64,000 bases of DNA from Punctularia strigosozonata HHB-11173 SS5 (taxonomy: Eukaryota; Basidiomycota; Agaricomycetes; Corticiales; Punctulariaceae), in the NCBI RefSeq assembly GCF_000264995.1, contig NW_006767438.1, positions 901,784 through 965,783 on the forward strand, read 5' to 3'. The position numbers and the translations under genes were made by a program. Under the pieces are notes generated by a model. That model saw only the letters and a program-made list of their open reading frames with translations, searched no databases and had not been told where the DNA came from. Shown piece by piece: positions 48,852 through 61,800 of the stretch. Each line of letters opens with the position of its first letter. Position 1 is the stretch's first letter.

Positions 48852-49645
48852 ATGCCCTACGCTCAGCCCTCTTCTTCTGGAACTCCCAAGGGTGGTTGTC
48901 CTCAACCAGGACCCGAAGGACAGCCTTGGACTGCTGCATCGACATTGCGCGATGGTGCCTCCATAGACAACTCGAGCACAAATACCAGGCATGAAGAAGA
49001 CTTGCCTCCATCGTACGACGAGGTCGTAGCACACATGCAGCTCAGAAATGGAGGCCCCGCACGCTCATCAGCCAGTGGATCCGGACTTCAATCCGTCTCT
49101 ACCCCTGACCTTCGAATCACCAACCACGCGTCCGCACTGAGTCCATCTCGGCCAACGTCTCGTACGCCAGAGCCGCTCATGCCAGGTGGGATTGGAGTCG
49201 AGGAATCGGAGAGGGATGGGGCAGTTACAGGCGGATCCCTTGCGGCGTCCCTCCAAGCGCTCCTAGCGCACACCACGAGATCGCTCCTGGCGGGAGACGC
49301 GCCCAACGCGCGCAGGTGAGACTGCGTTTGACCTATGGGACGTTCTTCTTGACGGCTCACAATGACCCCGTGCGCGCAGGCTTGTCCGCGACAGATGGTC
49401 ACTCACCTCGAGGAGTACGAGGAGAGGTCTTGCGGCCCGCTCCGATGTGGCTAGGGCGCGCATGATGGAACAAAGGCGCGAGTTGGAGCGAAGTCTGGAC
49501 GGGATACGACGGGGATGGGATCAGGTCGGAGGTCTCGGTAATGGGGGAAGGATCGCATGCTGACCCGTGATTCGTACAGCGCGTTCGAGAGCTTCGTACA
49601 GCGGGTCGGCGTCTTGAGAGAAGCGTGAGGGCGTTAGCTGTTTGA
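48852..49645 (+). CDS. PPxY-motif protein with C-terminal coiled coil, unknown function
   Basis: Three exons (48852-49315, 49380-49524, 49580-49645) join in frame to about 224 residues. The N-terminal half is Ser/Pro-rich and disordered, with DLPPSYDEVV: PPSY is a ligand for WW domains, for example of Rsp5-type ubiquitin ligases. The C-terminal quarter is a strongly basic amphipathic helix (RARMMEQRRELERSLDGIRR). Phase is kept across both introns. The start is uncertain: a further exon upstream (around 48709-48790) is possible. No family name is known to me. An adaptor or trafficking role is inferred only from the PPxY motif. Confidence 0.6.
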
Positions 49646-49927
49646 ATCGAGGTTGAGCGTCCTTAGAGGCTTAGACCGTGTGCTGAGCATCGGAAGCACA
49701 GGCTGCACATATCTCCAGAGATCGTCGTTGGGCCCTTTACAGTACGGCCCCCTCTCTCGGAACTCTTATTGGATGCATGCATTGGTGTGAAGTTCACGTA
49801 TCATGTTAGATCTTTATTCGTCTTGGACTGTTCGCGTTCCCCTAGCTCTCTGTCACGTGAACACAATGCCGTAACTTTGCAGAAGAGTAGCGGTTAGCGC
49901 GAACGTTGACGACAAACACTGCATGCG

Positions 49928-51868
49928 ATGAGTGGTCAGCGACTCAAAGCTGATCTACGCGATGGCGACACGGCCAGCCTGATGGAGTACGAGGGCCCAC
50001 TGATACTTCAGGTGAATAGCCCTTCCGCATGTTCCATGGTGAACCGGTGACTCACCAGCGTACTACGACCTGCGCATAGATCAAACACGTCCATCCACCT
50101 TCTTCCGTTGTCCAGGGAGGAACATCACGGGGATTAAAGCATCTTCTCACGGACGTGTTCCTGCCGGCAGGATATCCGAGCAGCGTCTCTCCTGGCGAGT
50201 CGCGCCCACTCGTTCGCTATTTGAAGTGCCTGCTAACGCGGAGATGGTCTTGCAGACTATCTCCGGTCAGTATAAACCGACAGTGCTCCCATACGGACGC
50301 TGAAGACTGCGGTACCGTGAAAAAACTAAGATATCAAACCTACAACGCCTTCCAGGCGTTTTGCAGCTCGCTAGCGAACCTGATCGCTTCGAGAGCCGTG
50401 TTGGAAGGTCAGTTCTAGAGACATTTGCTTCCGCACCACGAAATACGTGAACTCAGATCGGAACTCGCAAACGTAGGTTTCGGAGTCGGCAACGCCTCTG
50501 CGTCGGCCACGCACGCCATGCTTCTCACGGTCCTCCAGGACGTCTTCGGTCGGCTCACGAGTAAACACCCTCGTACCAGCGCCGTGAACTGCGGGTCTAG
50601 CTGACCAAAAACCCTCCCTGCGTATACATAGCCGTCGCCGGCGGATACTACCTCGGCACCGCGCTCTCGCCGGAGGCCAAAACGTACCGGCTCCTGGCCG
50701 ACGTCTTCAACGACGCCTCCATCGTCCTCGACGTCTTCCAGCCGTTCTACGCCTCGGTCCCCGTCGCTGGCGCCCGCGTGCTCGCGCTGTGCTCGAGCGG
50801 GTGCTTGAGGGCGCTGTGCGGGGTGTGCGCGGGAGGATCGAAGGCGGCGCTGGCGGTGCATTTCGCCAGCGCGGGCGACCTGGGCGATCTCAACGCGAAA
50901 GACGGCAGTCGCGAGACCGTGATCGGGCTCGTCGGGCTCTTGGTGCGTTCCCGGCGACATCCCCCCCCCCGCCGCCTTTCGTTTTTCGATTTGTTCTGCG
51001 TATGCGTGTATATGTGTGTGTGCTGACTTTTTGGGTCGGGTTCTTTAAAAATTTAGAGCGGAACGATACTACTCTCGTACATCGGGACGCCGGGCGCGAC
51101 GTACGCGGCGCTGTGCGCGCTGCTCGGCGCGCATCTCGCGCTCAATTATCTCGCCGTCAGGGCGGTCGCGATGCGCACGCTCACGCGCCAAAGGGCTAGC
51201 ATCGCGTGGCGCGTCTGGATGGAGAGAGGGGCGGGTGCTGCGCCGACCCCTGAAGAGGTCGCCGAGCGCGAAGGGCTCCTCGCGGACCCGACTTTGATCG
51301 CAGACGGCACCGGGCGGCGGCTGGGACGGTGCTCGTTTGGCGGCGCTCGTTCGCAGGGGTTCATCGCGACGACGGGGAAGGACAGCGCTATGGTGTCGAC
51401 GTCGCGACTGATCGAGGCAGCAAGATACTGGCTTCTAATCGACTCCAAGCCAGGTACGGGTGCTTTGAAGATTAACACGTCCGTCACTAAATTTGGCCTG
51501 TCTCAGGCTCCATACCGACTGCCACCATCCTTCTCAAGCGGGTATACGGTCCAGAGGATCTGCTCAAGGCTTGGGTGCACGCCTTACGAGCCGTTCAAGA
51601 CCGACGGGCGGAGTCTTCCCTGCAGTCCGGCGCACGGGGACCGCAGACGTTCAACCATGGCCACGGGCCTGACTCGGCCGGGCATACAGATCACGATGAA
51701 GGAAACGACTCTGAGCGGTTGTTTGAACGATTCGCGGCCCGGATGCGAGACGCAGGGTGGAGAGTGGATGATGGCTTGTTGTTGCCTGGAACGCCGGACG
51801 CGGTGGATCTGGAGGTTGTGAGCGAGGTGCTTGGAGCGAACGCTGCGGAGGCCAAAAAGACGACCTAA
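49928..51868 (+). CDS. RUS (DUF647, root UVB sensitive) family protein
   Basis: Eight exons (49928-50011, 50080-50194, 50256-50265, 50331-50407, 50477-50560, 50632-50942, 51057-51453, 51507-51868) join in frame to 479 residues. The family core is clear: DVFLPAGYPSSVSPDYLRYQ, ALCSS-like AFCSSLANLIASRAVLEG, ATHAMLLTVLQDVFGRL, YYLGTALSPEAKTYRLLADV, NDASIVLDVFQPF, then DGSRETVIGLVGLL. Exon 3 is only 10 nt and codes DYLR across its junctions; the intron before it has a GC donor (ctg|gcgagt). Several hydrophobic stretches are present. RUS proteins are found from fungi to plants and humans (RUSF1); plant members act in vitamin B6-linked UV-B responses, and the fungal role is unclear. The C-terminal 120 residues are less conserved. 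Confidence 0.88.
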
Positions 51869-52123
51869 AGCGCTTGGGCTACGCAGTTAGCTGTGTATCC
51901 TGTGTATGTTAGGCTGTGTCCGATGACTTAGGGGGTGTTTAGCCATAATCGGCGGAGTGGCGAGGCGGCGCCGTTCCGCAGACACGTTCACAGACGAAAG
52001 ACGTAATAACATGATGGCCGCCTCAGTAGTCCCTCTCTAACAGCGTCGCATTGCGACCCCCATCGGCCTCGTCTTCAACCCACCACCACCACCACCTCTA
52101 CTCGCTACTCGCTACTGGACACG

Positions 52124-54166
52124 ATGGCCACGGAGGTCAAGAGCGATCACGAACCGGCGGAGGAGGAGGCGCCGATCTCCGTGCCCGACTCCGGGGACAC
52201 GGGCGAGAGCGGCAAGCTCAAGATGATCGTCCAGCTCGTGAAGAAGTGCCTCGGCGTGAAGGACATCGCGTCCATGTGCGTATCCGTCCCGTCCGCCCTC
52301 GCCCGATGCGCCGTCGCTCATCAGCGTCGCGGCCCCCCCTCCCAAGGCGGCTATCGCTCCCGGCCTCGCTGCTAGAACCCATCCCGAACCTAGAATACTG
52401 GCAGTACCTGGATCGCCCCGACCTTTTCGCGGCGTAAGTCCGCATCGCATGCATCTGCCCCGATCGTGAAAGGCTAACCGACCCTGGCGCTCTCGCAAAA
52501 CGAAACAGGATCAACGACTCGGAAGATGCGTTCGAGCGGATGCTTGCCGTAATCCGGTTCACCTTCACGAAGGATCTCAAGTTCATCGTGAGTGACCGTC
52601 GGTGCCATTGGCTCGCCCCGGCCTAATATTCGAGCGTTACTCACGTTCGTTCCCTCTCGTCTGTGCGCAGCGCGGCAGAGTCTGCAAGCCCTACAACTCC
52701 GTGCTCGGCGAGCACTTCCGCTCGCACTGGGACGTCGTCCCGGTCTCCTACCCGTCGGACCCCCGAGGCCCGCCCGTGCAGCACCTCTACCTCGCGCCCG
52801 CCGCCGCCGAGTCCTCCGTGTACTCCCTCCCGGGCACGTCGGCGACGGCCACGCCCGCGGGCAGCACGCCTCCGTCCGCCTTCGCGTCCCCCCGCGTCCG
52901 CCCGTCCGACGACGTCTCCGTGCGCAGCGGCAAGAGCGGCACGAGCTCCTTCTCCAAAGGCGTCGCCTCGCCCTCCACCGCCGCGACGTCCGTCGAGTCC
53001 AACCTCGACGCGCAGATGTCGACCCTCAGCCTCGGCGTCGGCGAGGACGAGGACGTCGTGCTCGAGGCCGGCGCGCCGCCCGCCGCCGACGCCACCGCCG
53101 AGCGCGTCCGGATCGCCTTCCTGACCGAGCAGGTCTCGCACCACCCGCCGATCTCGGCCTACTACGCCGTCTGCCCCCCGCGCCACGTCGAGCTCGCGGG
53201 CGTCGACCAGATCTCGGCGCGCGTCGCGGGCACCGCGATCAAGATTTTTCCCGGCTCGTTCAACAAGGGCATCTTCGTCCGCCTCACCGGCGGCCCCGGC
53301 GAGGGCGAGCAGTACCAGATCACGCACCCGACCGCGGCGGTGAACGGCATCCTCCGCGGCAGCTTCTACGTCACCGTCGGCGATTCGACGATCGTCACCT
53401 GTACCGGCGGCGCGCCGGGGCAGAAGCTGCGCACGATCCTCGAGTACAAGGAGGAGGTGAGCGTTTCGGTTTTCCAACCCCTCCCCCCCCCCCCCGCGGC
53501 GCGATCGCATCTGACGCCCGCCGTAACATCTAGTCCTGGCTAGGCAAAGCCCACTTCCTGGTCGAGGGCGTCGTGCACACCTACACGGAGGGAGAGCCCG
53601 GCGTCGAAGAGTGGACGAAGGTGAAGCACGTCCCGAAAGATCGCGCGGTGGCGTACATCGACGGCTCGTGGCGGCACAAGGTCCGCTGGCGGCGGGCGAC
53701 GGCCTCGACCAAGTCGGGCAAGGCGACCCCGCCCCAGGACCGGGACTGGGCGACGCTCATCGACCTCTCGACGCTGCACGTCGTGCCGAAGAGCGTGCGC
53801 CCGCTCGAGAAGCAGCTCCCGAACGAGAGCCGGCGGCTGTGGGAGAACGTGACGAGCAAGCTGCTCAGCAAGGAGTACTCGGACGCGACCAAGCACAAGC
53901 ACGCGATCGAGCAGAAGCAGCGGGACGACGCCGCGGAGAGGAAGCGTAAGGGCATCGAGTGAGTTTGTCTACCCCCCACCCCCCACAAGCTCGATATGCG
54001 ACAACGTGCTGACGTCCCGGTCACCTCCAGGTTCGCGCCGGTGTATTTCGAGAAGGAGATCGACTCCGGTATTCCGCAGCTTACCGAAGCGGGTCGCAAG
54101 GCGATCGAGGAAGAGCTCAGGGAGGGACATCCCGAGGAGCCTTCCACGCCCAAACCCTCGTCATAG
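52124..54166 (+). CDS. Oxysterol-binding protein-related lipid transfer protein (Osh family)
   Basis: Six exons (52124-52275, 52347-52433, 52509-52587, 52671-53456, 53534-53958, 54031-54166) join in frame to 554 residues. The ORD lipid pocket is present in order: MRLSLPASLLEPIPNLEYW, KPYNSVLGEHF, the family fingerprint EQVSHHPPIS, FNKGIFVRLTG, then WTLIDL-like and RPLEKQLPNESRRLW near the end. No PH domain, ankyrin repeats or clear FFAT motif is seen, so it is a short ORP like yeast Osh4-7. Such proteins exchange sterol or phosphatidylserine for PI4P at membrane contacts. An insertion of about 100 Ser/Ala/acidic residues sits inside the domain just before EQVSHHPP. It is convergent with the Mrs2 gene. 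Confidence 0.92.
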
Positions 54167-55107
54167 CACGCGACCCCGCCTACCGCGAACATCTTCGCCG
54201 AACTCTCTCGATTGGATCGGGCCTCAGCGCTGGTGGAATCTCTTTAGACCACCGTTTCTTTCTACGGCTGGCGATATATAGTGCGGACAGACACGGAGGG
54301 ATCTATTCAGTGTATAATCGTTTTGCATGATCTGATAAAGAATACTCATGACCACCATTCCGTGGGATAACCCACCTGCCGACGGCGAGTGCGTACGGTC
54401 GATATATAGAATCTAAGCAGTCTAGTTCGGAAATTGCCATGACCAGACCGGCTGCCCTCATTAGGAGCGAGGGTGCAGCTGAGTCCAAGGCCGTGGTGCC
54501 GCCGCGCACGGCCCTGAGAGGCGAGCACATCGGTAGTTCGAGAGCCGGAAAGGCGATGGCAAAGGGGAATTATGTGTGGATTGAGCGACGATTGCAGGAG
54601 ATACTGTGGCATCGTCATGCTCTATTCTACACGGCCTATTCCAGCGCGCGCCCCCTCCCTCTCTTTTCGGCGTCTTGGCATCTGCCGAGGAGGACCGACA
54701 TCGTAGGGGCAAGTTATTCGTGGTGATGTCACTTGTTATCGTGCTTGTGGCGAGTGGTGGCTGCGAACGGGCATGGTGCTCGGTCGTTGAAAATGGGTAT
54801 CCGGACGCGCCGTCTACGATGGGCGCGAAGCAGCCGAGCCGGCGTGAGATATCCTCGACGCCCTTATCGCGTTCGGCGAGTTCGATGGCACGATGGTTCG
54901 ACCCAGTCGGGGAGAGGTAAAAGCGTGTGTCACGTCCACCAGCTACCCGTGCCGTCTAAACCTCGCCGTCTCAACGGCAGTGGCAACCATCTCCGACCCG
55001 TCGGTCGCGCTCGGCGATTCCGAGGGTTCGCAGATAGCCCGACCTTGCGGATCTTTGCGAGCCTGTGTGGTCCGTATATGTATAAATACTGGGGGAGCAA
55101 AACTGGA
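54167..55107. other. Convergent intergenic region
   Basis: This is the space between the OSBP stop and the Mrs2 stop. Short frames on both strands have no motif. No gene is supported. Confidence 0.55.
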
Positions 55108-57042
55108 TTACAGAGAAAAGTCGCACCTCCGCATGCCTCCCCACGCGATGATGACCGCCACGGCCATGGAGACCGCAGAAAGCGCCGCAAATGCGTATTC
55201 CGTCTCTTCCAAGTGGCTAGTCAACTGGCCAAGCAGCTGTCAGTATGAGATAGCCGTGGGCAGAGAGAACACATGAAATCCTCACGTTCATACCAAATAA
55301 GCCGGCGATAAGAGCACCTGCACCGATACCCATCGTTCCGATAGATATCTATCGCCATACGAAATTCAGAGATCCTCCGAAAGTCAGCGGTGAGATTCGC
55401 GCCGCATACCTTGAGGTCCAGAGCCAGCAGCGCGTTACGATTTGAGTCCAAGATTAGCTCAACGATTTCCTGCGTCGATTGAACGTTGCTCTGGAAGGCG
55501 TGCGTATGAGAAGCCGGCGGGAGGGGAATACCGATATCGTTCATTTACCTCTATTACCGCAACTTCGTTGACAACTTCCTCTACTTGCTTTGCGAACGTT
55601 TCTAGCAGAACCTCCAGGTCCTCGTGCTCTGTCATCTCCCGTGGGACGTTGTTTTTCTTGTCGGTAAGGTACATTGCGTTCAGGTCTTCGTCTGCGGGGA
55701 GTGAACCAATAGGCGAAGGTCGATAGCTATCATCGAGGGTTGCGCTTACCTTGCTCCAAAACCTCCTCTAGGGCTTGTTGAACCTGTCGATACAGATGAG
55801 CCTCCACGTGGCAAGGCTAACCGCCTCGTGACGTACAAGCTTTGCGCGATTCTGGAAACTGGCCAAACGCCGTGAGTAGTGAAGGAGACGTTTGAACCGG
55901 TCATGGTCGATGTCGTCCTCTAATTCTGCCAGCAAGCCGCCGACTATATTCCGTATGAACACTATTTCGGCCTCCAGAGCGCTGAGAACCGAGAGCAAAA
56001 TAGATTCGAGCGCTCTAGAAGATGAATTTCAGCACCCAGTCCCATGGTCTGGGAGTTAGACCGCACCTGAATTCGTAGGGCAGACCAGCACCTTTCGCCT
56101 TCAGATTGTGCTGGGAAAATCAACGTCGTGTCAATACAGTTCGCTGGTGAACGTAAGCAGTGACGCACTTCAAGGTGGTACAGGAAAGCAGAGTGCAGGC
56201 GGGAATCCGCTGACCCAATCGTGTCAAAGAGAAGTACGGTGTCGGCTTTGACCATCGCCCGAATGTGCAATATATTGACCTGATCGTCTCGTACAGCGAT
56301 CGATGCGAACCTGACGTACAGATGTGCGTACCAAGAACGCTTCCTTGCGAGCGAGGATGGTTGGCACGAGGTTCGGAATCCGTGAATCGATTTTGCGGAG
56401 ATCACGAGGCTTTATCAATCGACAAGTGATCAACATTTTACAGAGGAAACCGTCTGATGCAAAACGACGCCTTACGTTTAGCCGGTGCTCCGCACATAGT
56501 GCAGTCCGTTTGAACTCTCCAGAGATCGTTTTTACGTTTCCTGTGCGGAGCGAAGGGCATTAATCACCGCGGTGGAAGATCTTCGAGCATATGGGTGGGT
56601 GCGACGTACCCTCGGCGTCCAATACGGTGCCTGAACGAGCGTGGATTCAGCTGCCATCCCACAAAGTTGTGGCAAGTCACTCACATCTGAGCATGAGATC
56701 TGCCGGTTGGCGTCCCTTCATCACTTTGTCAAGAATTGCCGCCTTCGCCGCTTGATCCTGCACGCTGGCAGTGTTGTCGTCGAACGACAGATCCGGCTTC
56801 TTCGCGAACCTGTCTGCCCAGTATGACATGGGCCTAGTGGTAGTGTAGCAGCATAGTTCCGCGTCCATTCTAGCTCGCATTCGCTGTCGCTGGAAGGCGC
56901 TACCAGAGGCGCGCAAGCCTTGCGCCAGCGGCGCGTACGTCGCAAGATAGCGCAACGGGTTCGCTCCGACTACATTCCAGTAGCGAGCTCCAAGGTGTCC
57001 CATTACATGGCTGGAGGTGCGCGCGCACAATCCTGTATGCAT
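55108..57042 (-). CDS. Mrs2-type mitochondrial magnesium channel
   Basis: Stop TAA is 55110-55108. Twelve exons keep frame throughout. The family core reads LMLRCTVLDAEGNVKTIS, LNPRDLRKIDSRIPNLVPTI, ILHIRAMVKADTVLLFD, the helical GLLAELEDDIDHD segment, EVLLETFAKQVEEV, then the first membrane helix ISIGTMGIGAGALIAG ending in the diagnostic GMN (GLFGMN). A second helix (SAVSMAVAVIIAWGG) and a short Arg-rich end follow. GMN is the Mg2+ selectivity motif of the CorA/Mrs2 superfamily. The N-terminal 60 residues are Arg-rich and lack acids, as expected for a mitochondrial presequence. The start could be 57042 or an in-frame ATG at 57003. It likely forms a pentameric channel in the inner mitochondrial membrane. 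Confidence 0.92.
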
Positions 57043-58071
57043 GCGCAGAGGAGGAACGCCAGTGATTTATGCGTGAATCAGACGAAGTGTGAATATTCGG
57101 GATTTTCGGGAATTGGTCCGCACGTGGCCGTGGTAACAGCACATGACCTTCAGAGACCCCGGTCACCTGTACTGGTTCTTGGCGGTTCGTTCACGACCTT
57201 GTCAGCCTAGCTCTGATCTCGGATTGATCTTCGTTGCTGGGTCACTTACTTACCAGTCGCCAGATATATACGGTGGATGACTGGACGCGAATGATACAAA
57301 CTGCAAGGAAACAATTCGACTCGGTTTGTCGTCATAGATGGTCGGGTATATCCAATCACCTTTGAATGCTGATGTTGCTTTGTCCTTCCTTTCGACTACA
57401 AGAATCCCGACGCTGGGCGAAAACGTCCAGGTATATACCGTCATCTTCTAGACTACGCGGTGGCAGGGGACTTACTTCCTTCTGAGTTACCAACTTATTT
57501 ACCCCACAGATACCCACCCCGCAGATGAAGTTCACCCACTGTGATCGATTGGATTCAGGTCCAACCCTGCGGCGCTGACGTACCCACGGATATGCAGGTC
57601 CAGGGGAAACGCCCTGCATATTTTGTCCCTCTGCGAGCTCACGGAACGCGATATCGAGTCCTTGCGATAACCCGGCAAGAGATAAATCGGCCGACCGGGA
57701 CGAGCATGAGAACCGATTGTGTGTTTCTTAGACGGATGACAAGCCCGTCCGGAGCACGGGCGCAACATAATTTCGCTTTACGTCTATGGGAGCACGGTTA
57801 TCCGTCACTTCTGCTCATGTGATGCTCGCAGTGGCCCGGAAGGAGCCCCTCCATCAACGCACTCGTCGGAACGGTAAGGGTCTGACTATTGCAACGTGGT
57901 AGCATGTCCATGATCGAGTGTCCCGTTTGGGAACAGGCTTCGAGGTCGCGGCACTATTTCATATCTGTACCGAGGCCCCTTCCCGGGGAACTTAAACTTC
58001 TGGCCTGACCCCCACTGTCCGTATCATGCATTGCTGAAACGCCTGTCCTCTCCTCTCCCCCGCCCCGAGTT
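57043..58071. other. Intergenic region without supported gene
   Basis: Overlapping frames of 60-95 codons occur on both strands (57250-57822). None shows a recognisable domain or a consistent exon chain. The ends hold the promoters of the Mrs2 gene (minus) and the small gene at 58072 (plus). Confidence 0.5.
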
Positions 58072-58876
58072 ATGCAAGAAACCTCTCGGCTGCTGGAGGC
58101 CGCTGCGGCTCTCTCCCGTCCACTCCGTCGATGCGGGATCGCCCATGCCTTCCATGGAAGCATCCTGCCCGCGGTGCTATCCAGCAGCCCGACAAGCGAT
58201 GTGAGTCGGCCGCGGTCGACGTCCTTTGCGACGATCCTGACGGCGGCGCAGGAAATGTATTGCCTTGTCTCTGCTGGCCCCGGTGGGACGCATCCGTTCG
58301 GCCGAGTATCTCAGGCGCTTGCCGGCAATGAGTATTTCACCGTGATTTCCTCGCCGTGGTGCAACCGGTACGATCCCCTCCGCCCCCCACGTAGTCGAGC
58401 ACTGGCTGATCATAGTCCTGCAGGTTGCATGTCAGATACAACCGTCCCATCCCTGCTATCGAGGTCAGTCGACGCTTAAAGGTTCGAAATGGCAGAAGGC
58501 TAATTGGTGTCACACGACATGCGTAGATCGAGATATTGCCTGCCGGGGAAGAAGGGCCGCGACACCTGGACGGGAGCACTGTCATGGTCGTACGAGGTAC
58601 ACCGTTCTTGACGGTGTCGGAGTTCCTTAGGGCGAAGCTTAAGGCGTGGTCACTGTGAGCGTCGGCAATCCCACATATGCATACCCCGGCTGAACTTATC
58701 GACTAACTAGACGACGCTCCGAGCACGATGCCTCCGACATCTCCTTCGTTCTCGCTCGCTACTGGAACCAGGTGGATCTCAATCGTATACCTGAACAAGA
58801 CATGCGCGACTTTATCAGGGTTCACAAGGACGCGGCCTCCGCTTGGGCTGCTATAAAACGGAAATATGGGGCATAG
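58072..58876 (+). CDS. Conserved small protein, possibly nucleotidyltransferase-like fold
   Basis: Five exons (58072-58200, 58252-58367, 58424-58463, 58527-58654, 58711-58876) join in frame to 192 residues. The sequence runs LLEAAAALSRPLRRCGIAHA, FHGSILPAVLSSSPTSDEM, the polar core IEILPAGEEGP, TPFLTVSEFLRAKLKAW, and a helical end DISFVLARYWNQVDLNRIP...KRKYGA. The order (helix, small-residue strand FHGS, acidic pair, then a helical tail) resembles the minimal nucleotidyltransferase-like proteins common in Agaricomycetes. The typical GS-x-D-x-D catalytic pattern is not clear, so activity is doubtful. No break was found. Confidence 0.7.
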
Positions 58877-61800
58877 CACACGCCCTTTATCCCCACGCGA
58901 CAATACTCTATTGCGATTGCCTTCGTCACGGACCTCCATGATACACACTGTATAACTACTCATCCCAGGTACGGCTACGACACTATCCGACTGCTAGGTT
59001 GTATATTTGTAACTTCCGTATCACGACTATCATTCAAGTGTATCGAAAAGAAGCGATGCTTCATCCATGTTACCCCCAACCACTATATATCCCCCAAACA
59101 GTCTAACGAGTTCTTTCTTTATTACCGAATGCCAACGCGGTGTCTCTCCTCGTACGTCGAACGCCGGTTCGCACGCGCAGGTGAAACAATTGCTCCTGTA
59201 CGTGCGCACTATTCTTCCCCTGCTGCACTCCCTCCGCGTTCCGAGATCGTCCTTCATCGCCCCGAAAAGCCATAGGTGACGTTTGGAATAGCTGGCGAGC
59301 TTGTGTATCGATGATCAGAAGTCGGCGTAGACAGATCGTTGCTTCAGGACGCCACACCTCCGTGATACGAAGCGCGATCAAACAGGCAGTTACTTTATCG
59401 TACGATCTTACTCCTTCGTGGAAGACGCAAGAACGATCTTGGCCATATAAACGATACTGGCGGCGGCAGCGGACTGTAGCAAAAATCGCGCTCCAGAGAA
59501 AACGAGCGGACTGTGCGTGAGAGCGGGTCGGGCTACAAGCGCCGGGGTAGCCTTCTAACTATCCATCCGGCATTTATCTTTGCACGCCGCGTTGGCGATT
59601 TCAGAGGCAAACGCACCACGGCCAAGCGTCGCAGCACAGACTATTTGAGCGGGCCTAGGTCTCCTCAGGGTAGCTCGCCGCACTACTCGCCACATCAGCC
59701 CTGAAGGTCTAGAGAGTTGCGACCCCAGATCGCCATTGCTATAGATAAGTAGGTTCCTTTCGATCCGTACCTTGTCTTCGAAGCGTCCGAGGAAAGCGTA
59801 AGGTCGCCAGCGTAACGGGAGCAGCTGCATGGAGTCAAAAACGCGTGGGCGGACGCGGGTCGATGCATGCTATTTCGGTCCCGAACCCCATGCGATCTGC
59901 CTCCGGGGGTAGCTCGGAAGAGAGGGACCAGGGTTGGCTATTCCTTAGTTCTACCGCAGGGAGCGAACCCGATAGCGCAGATGGAAGCTGGCGATATACG
60001 AATGAGCCGCAGTCCACAGTGGCTGAAATAAGCTTCTATAACTCGGCAGGTCAGTGCCATCGAAACTCTTAAACTCTGATAGGAGGGTTCGCGCGATCTG
60101 TGGGGCACATCTTGCAGGGCGGCTTGCTGATGCTTCGCCCGAAAGAGGCTTTGCCTGGCGGAGAGATCGTCGGTGACGTTCGCGGCAGGGGTAGCTCCCC
60201 TCAATGCCCGGCCGAGGAAGATTGGGAGAATACCAGGGTGCATATAAATCTTGTAAGTAGGGACAGCCGTGTGAATGGGGTCCTTTAGTTGTGCTCGTCC
60301 GAAGAAAAGCGATAAGGCTAGGCGCAGATGATCCTTTCTTTGGTGCAGAGCAAACGACACTGAACGATAGGCCGCAGAAAGTAGTGAAGACATCGAACGC
60401 AGGCCTGAGAATACGAAACCCGGGAAATCGTCGCCGCAGGGAACTGTCCATTACACGTACGAGGTTCCGGTCGTGTGGGCCGATACGCCTCTGTAAGATC
60501 CGTCGTTGCTCATGTGGCCGTGTCAGAGGATGAAGACACGTACGCAGAGTAATGACGGACGTCATCTCGGAGGCTGTCTCGCAGGGTATGTATATAGACT
60601 AATGAGAGCCGCAACGACTAGTGACGCCATTGATCCGCTGCCCAAGGTGGGAGGTCGAAGCCTGTTGCAACGGAGCTTGGGTACCGTGAACTTTGAAGGA
60701 AACCAGTTTGAATAGACAGACCGAGCTCGCCGAGCTCGAAGTTGACTGAGTATGACGTGACGCACACGTCCTGTGAGGAAGCATGCAGTGTTGCGGCAAT
60801 GCTACCCACACAACTGAGCACCCGGCAAATCGCGTCAGTCTATCCGAGTTCGACGCAGCAGCGGAAATAATGCACGGAGGCAGTCGTCGCGTCATCGCGC
60901 TCAAAGCGCGAGGAACTGCCAGCTTTGTGGCGAGTAGGACTGGTTAGGAAACCGGGGGCCGCATCTTCACCGAGGATGAACGTAGGCGGGTCTGTCGATC
61001 CTATCCAGGTCTTCATGTAAGGACACAGAGGGGCAGAGCTCTGAGAGTACTCCCGCGCAGCCACGTGGTCACGTGGCCTGCGGCCAGTATGTAGGTAATT
61101 TCGCCCTTGCGACTCTTTGAGCGACATCCACGTCTTGTTCAAAGCAGGCGCCGTCCATTCTTTGCTGGTATACGAAGGGCATAAAAGCCAGGATCCGACG
61201 AAGTTCACACATCAGTCACATCAAGCTTTTGCCAATGAGGCCGACTAAGGAACCGATCTCTCTGTGAACATTAACAACGAGGGAAAACTAGGATACTATC
61301 AATGTCCCTGTGCTTTGAAGCTTGCTTGACTCCCGCGGTTATACACGACACGACGTGACGGCAGCACAGTACCACCCACTGGCAATCACGGAGGCGCAGC
61401 ACATCCGGAACCACCAACACTCCTTACTTTGCCCCTACAATCAGACGACAAGTGTGGATCAGAAACCGATGACTATGAACGGAGAACACTCACGAGTTGC
61501 AGCGAGGTGGGATTCGGCGCTCACCGGCCGGGATACCCATAGCAGGCGTGCATCTGGAAAAGTGGGTGAGTTTTTCGATACAAATACTTTCCCGAAGTGT
61601 GCATTACATCACAATCAGCCAGAACGCAAGTCTGGTGAACAGAGCAGTGTTCATTTCGGCAGGAATAATGGTCGCTGACCGAAGTTACGACTGACAATGG
61701 AAAGGCGGACAGGAACTGTCTGTATCTGAAAATGATACAAAGCGTCGCACCTTATATCTTCTGAGCAGCACTGTTAGTAGCTGCAACCTTCAACTACGAT

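Noticed and set aside
52641-53533. Long frames in other phases over the OSBP gene
   Set aside because: They are shadows of the GC-rich OSBP exon 4; the true frame contains EQVSHHPPIS.
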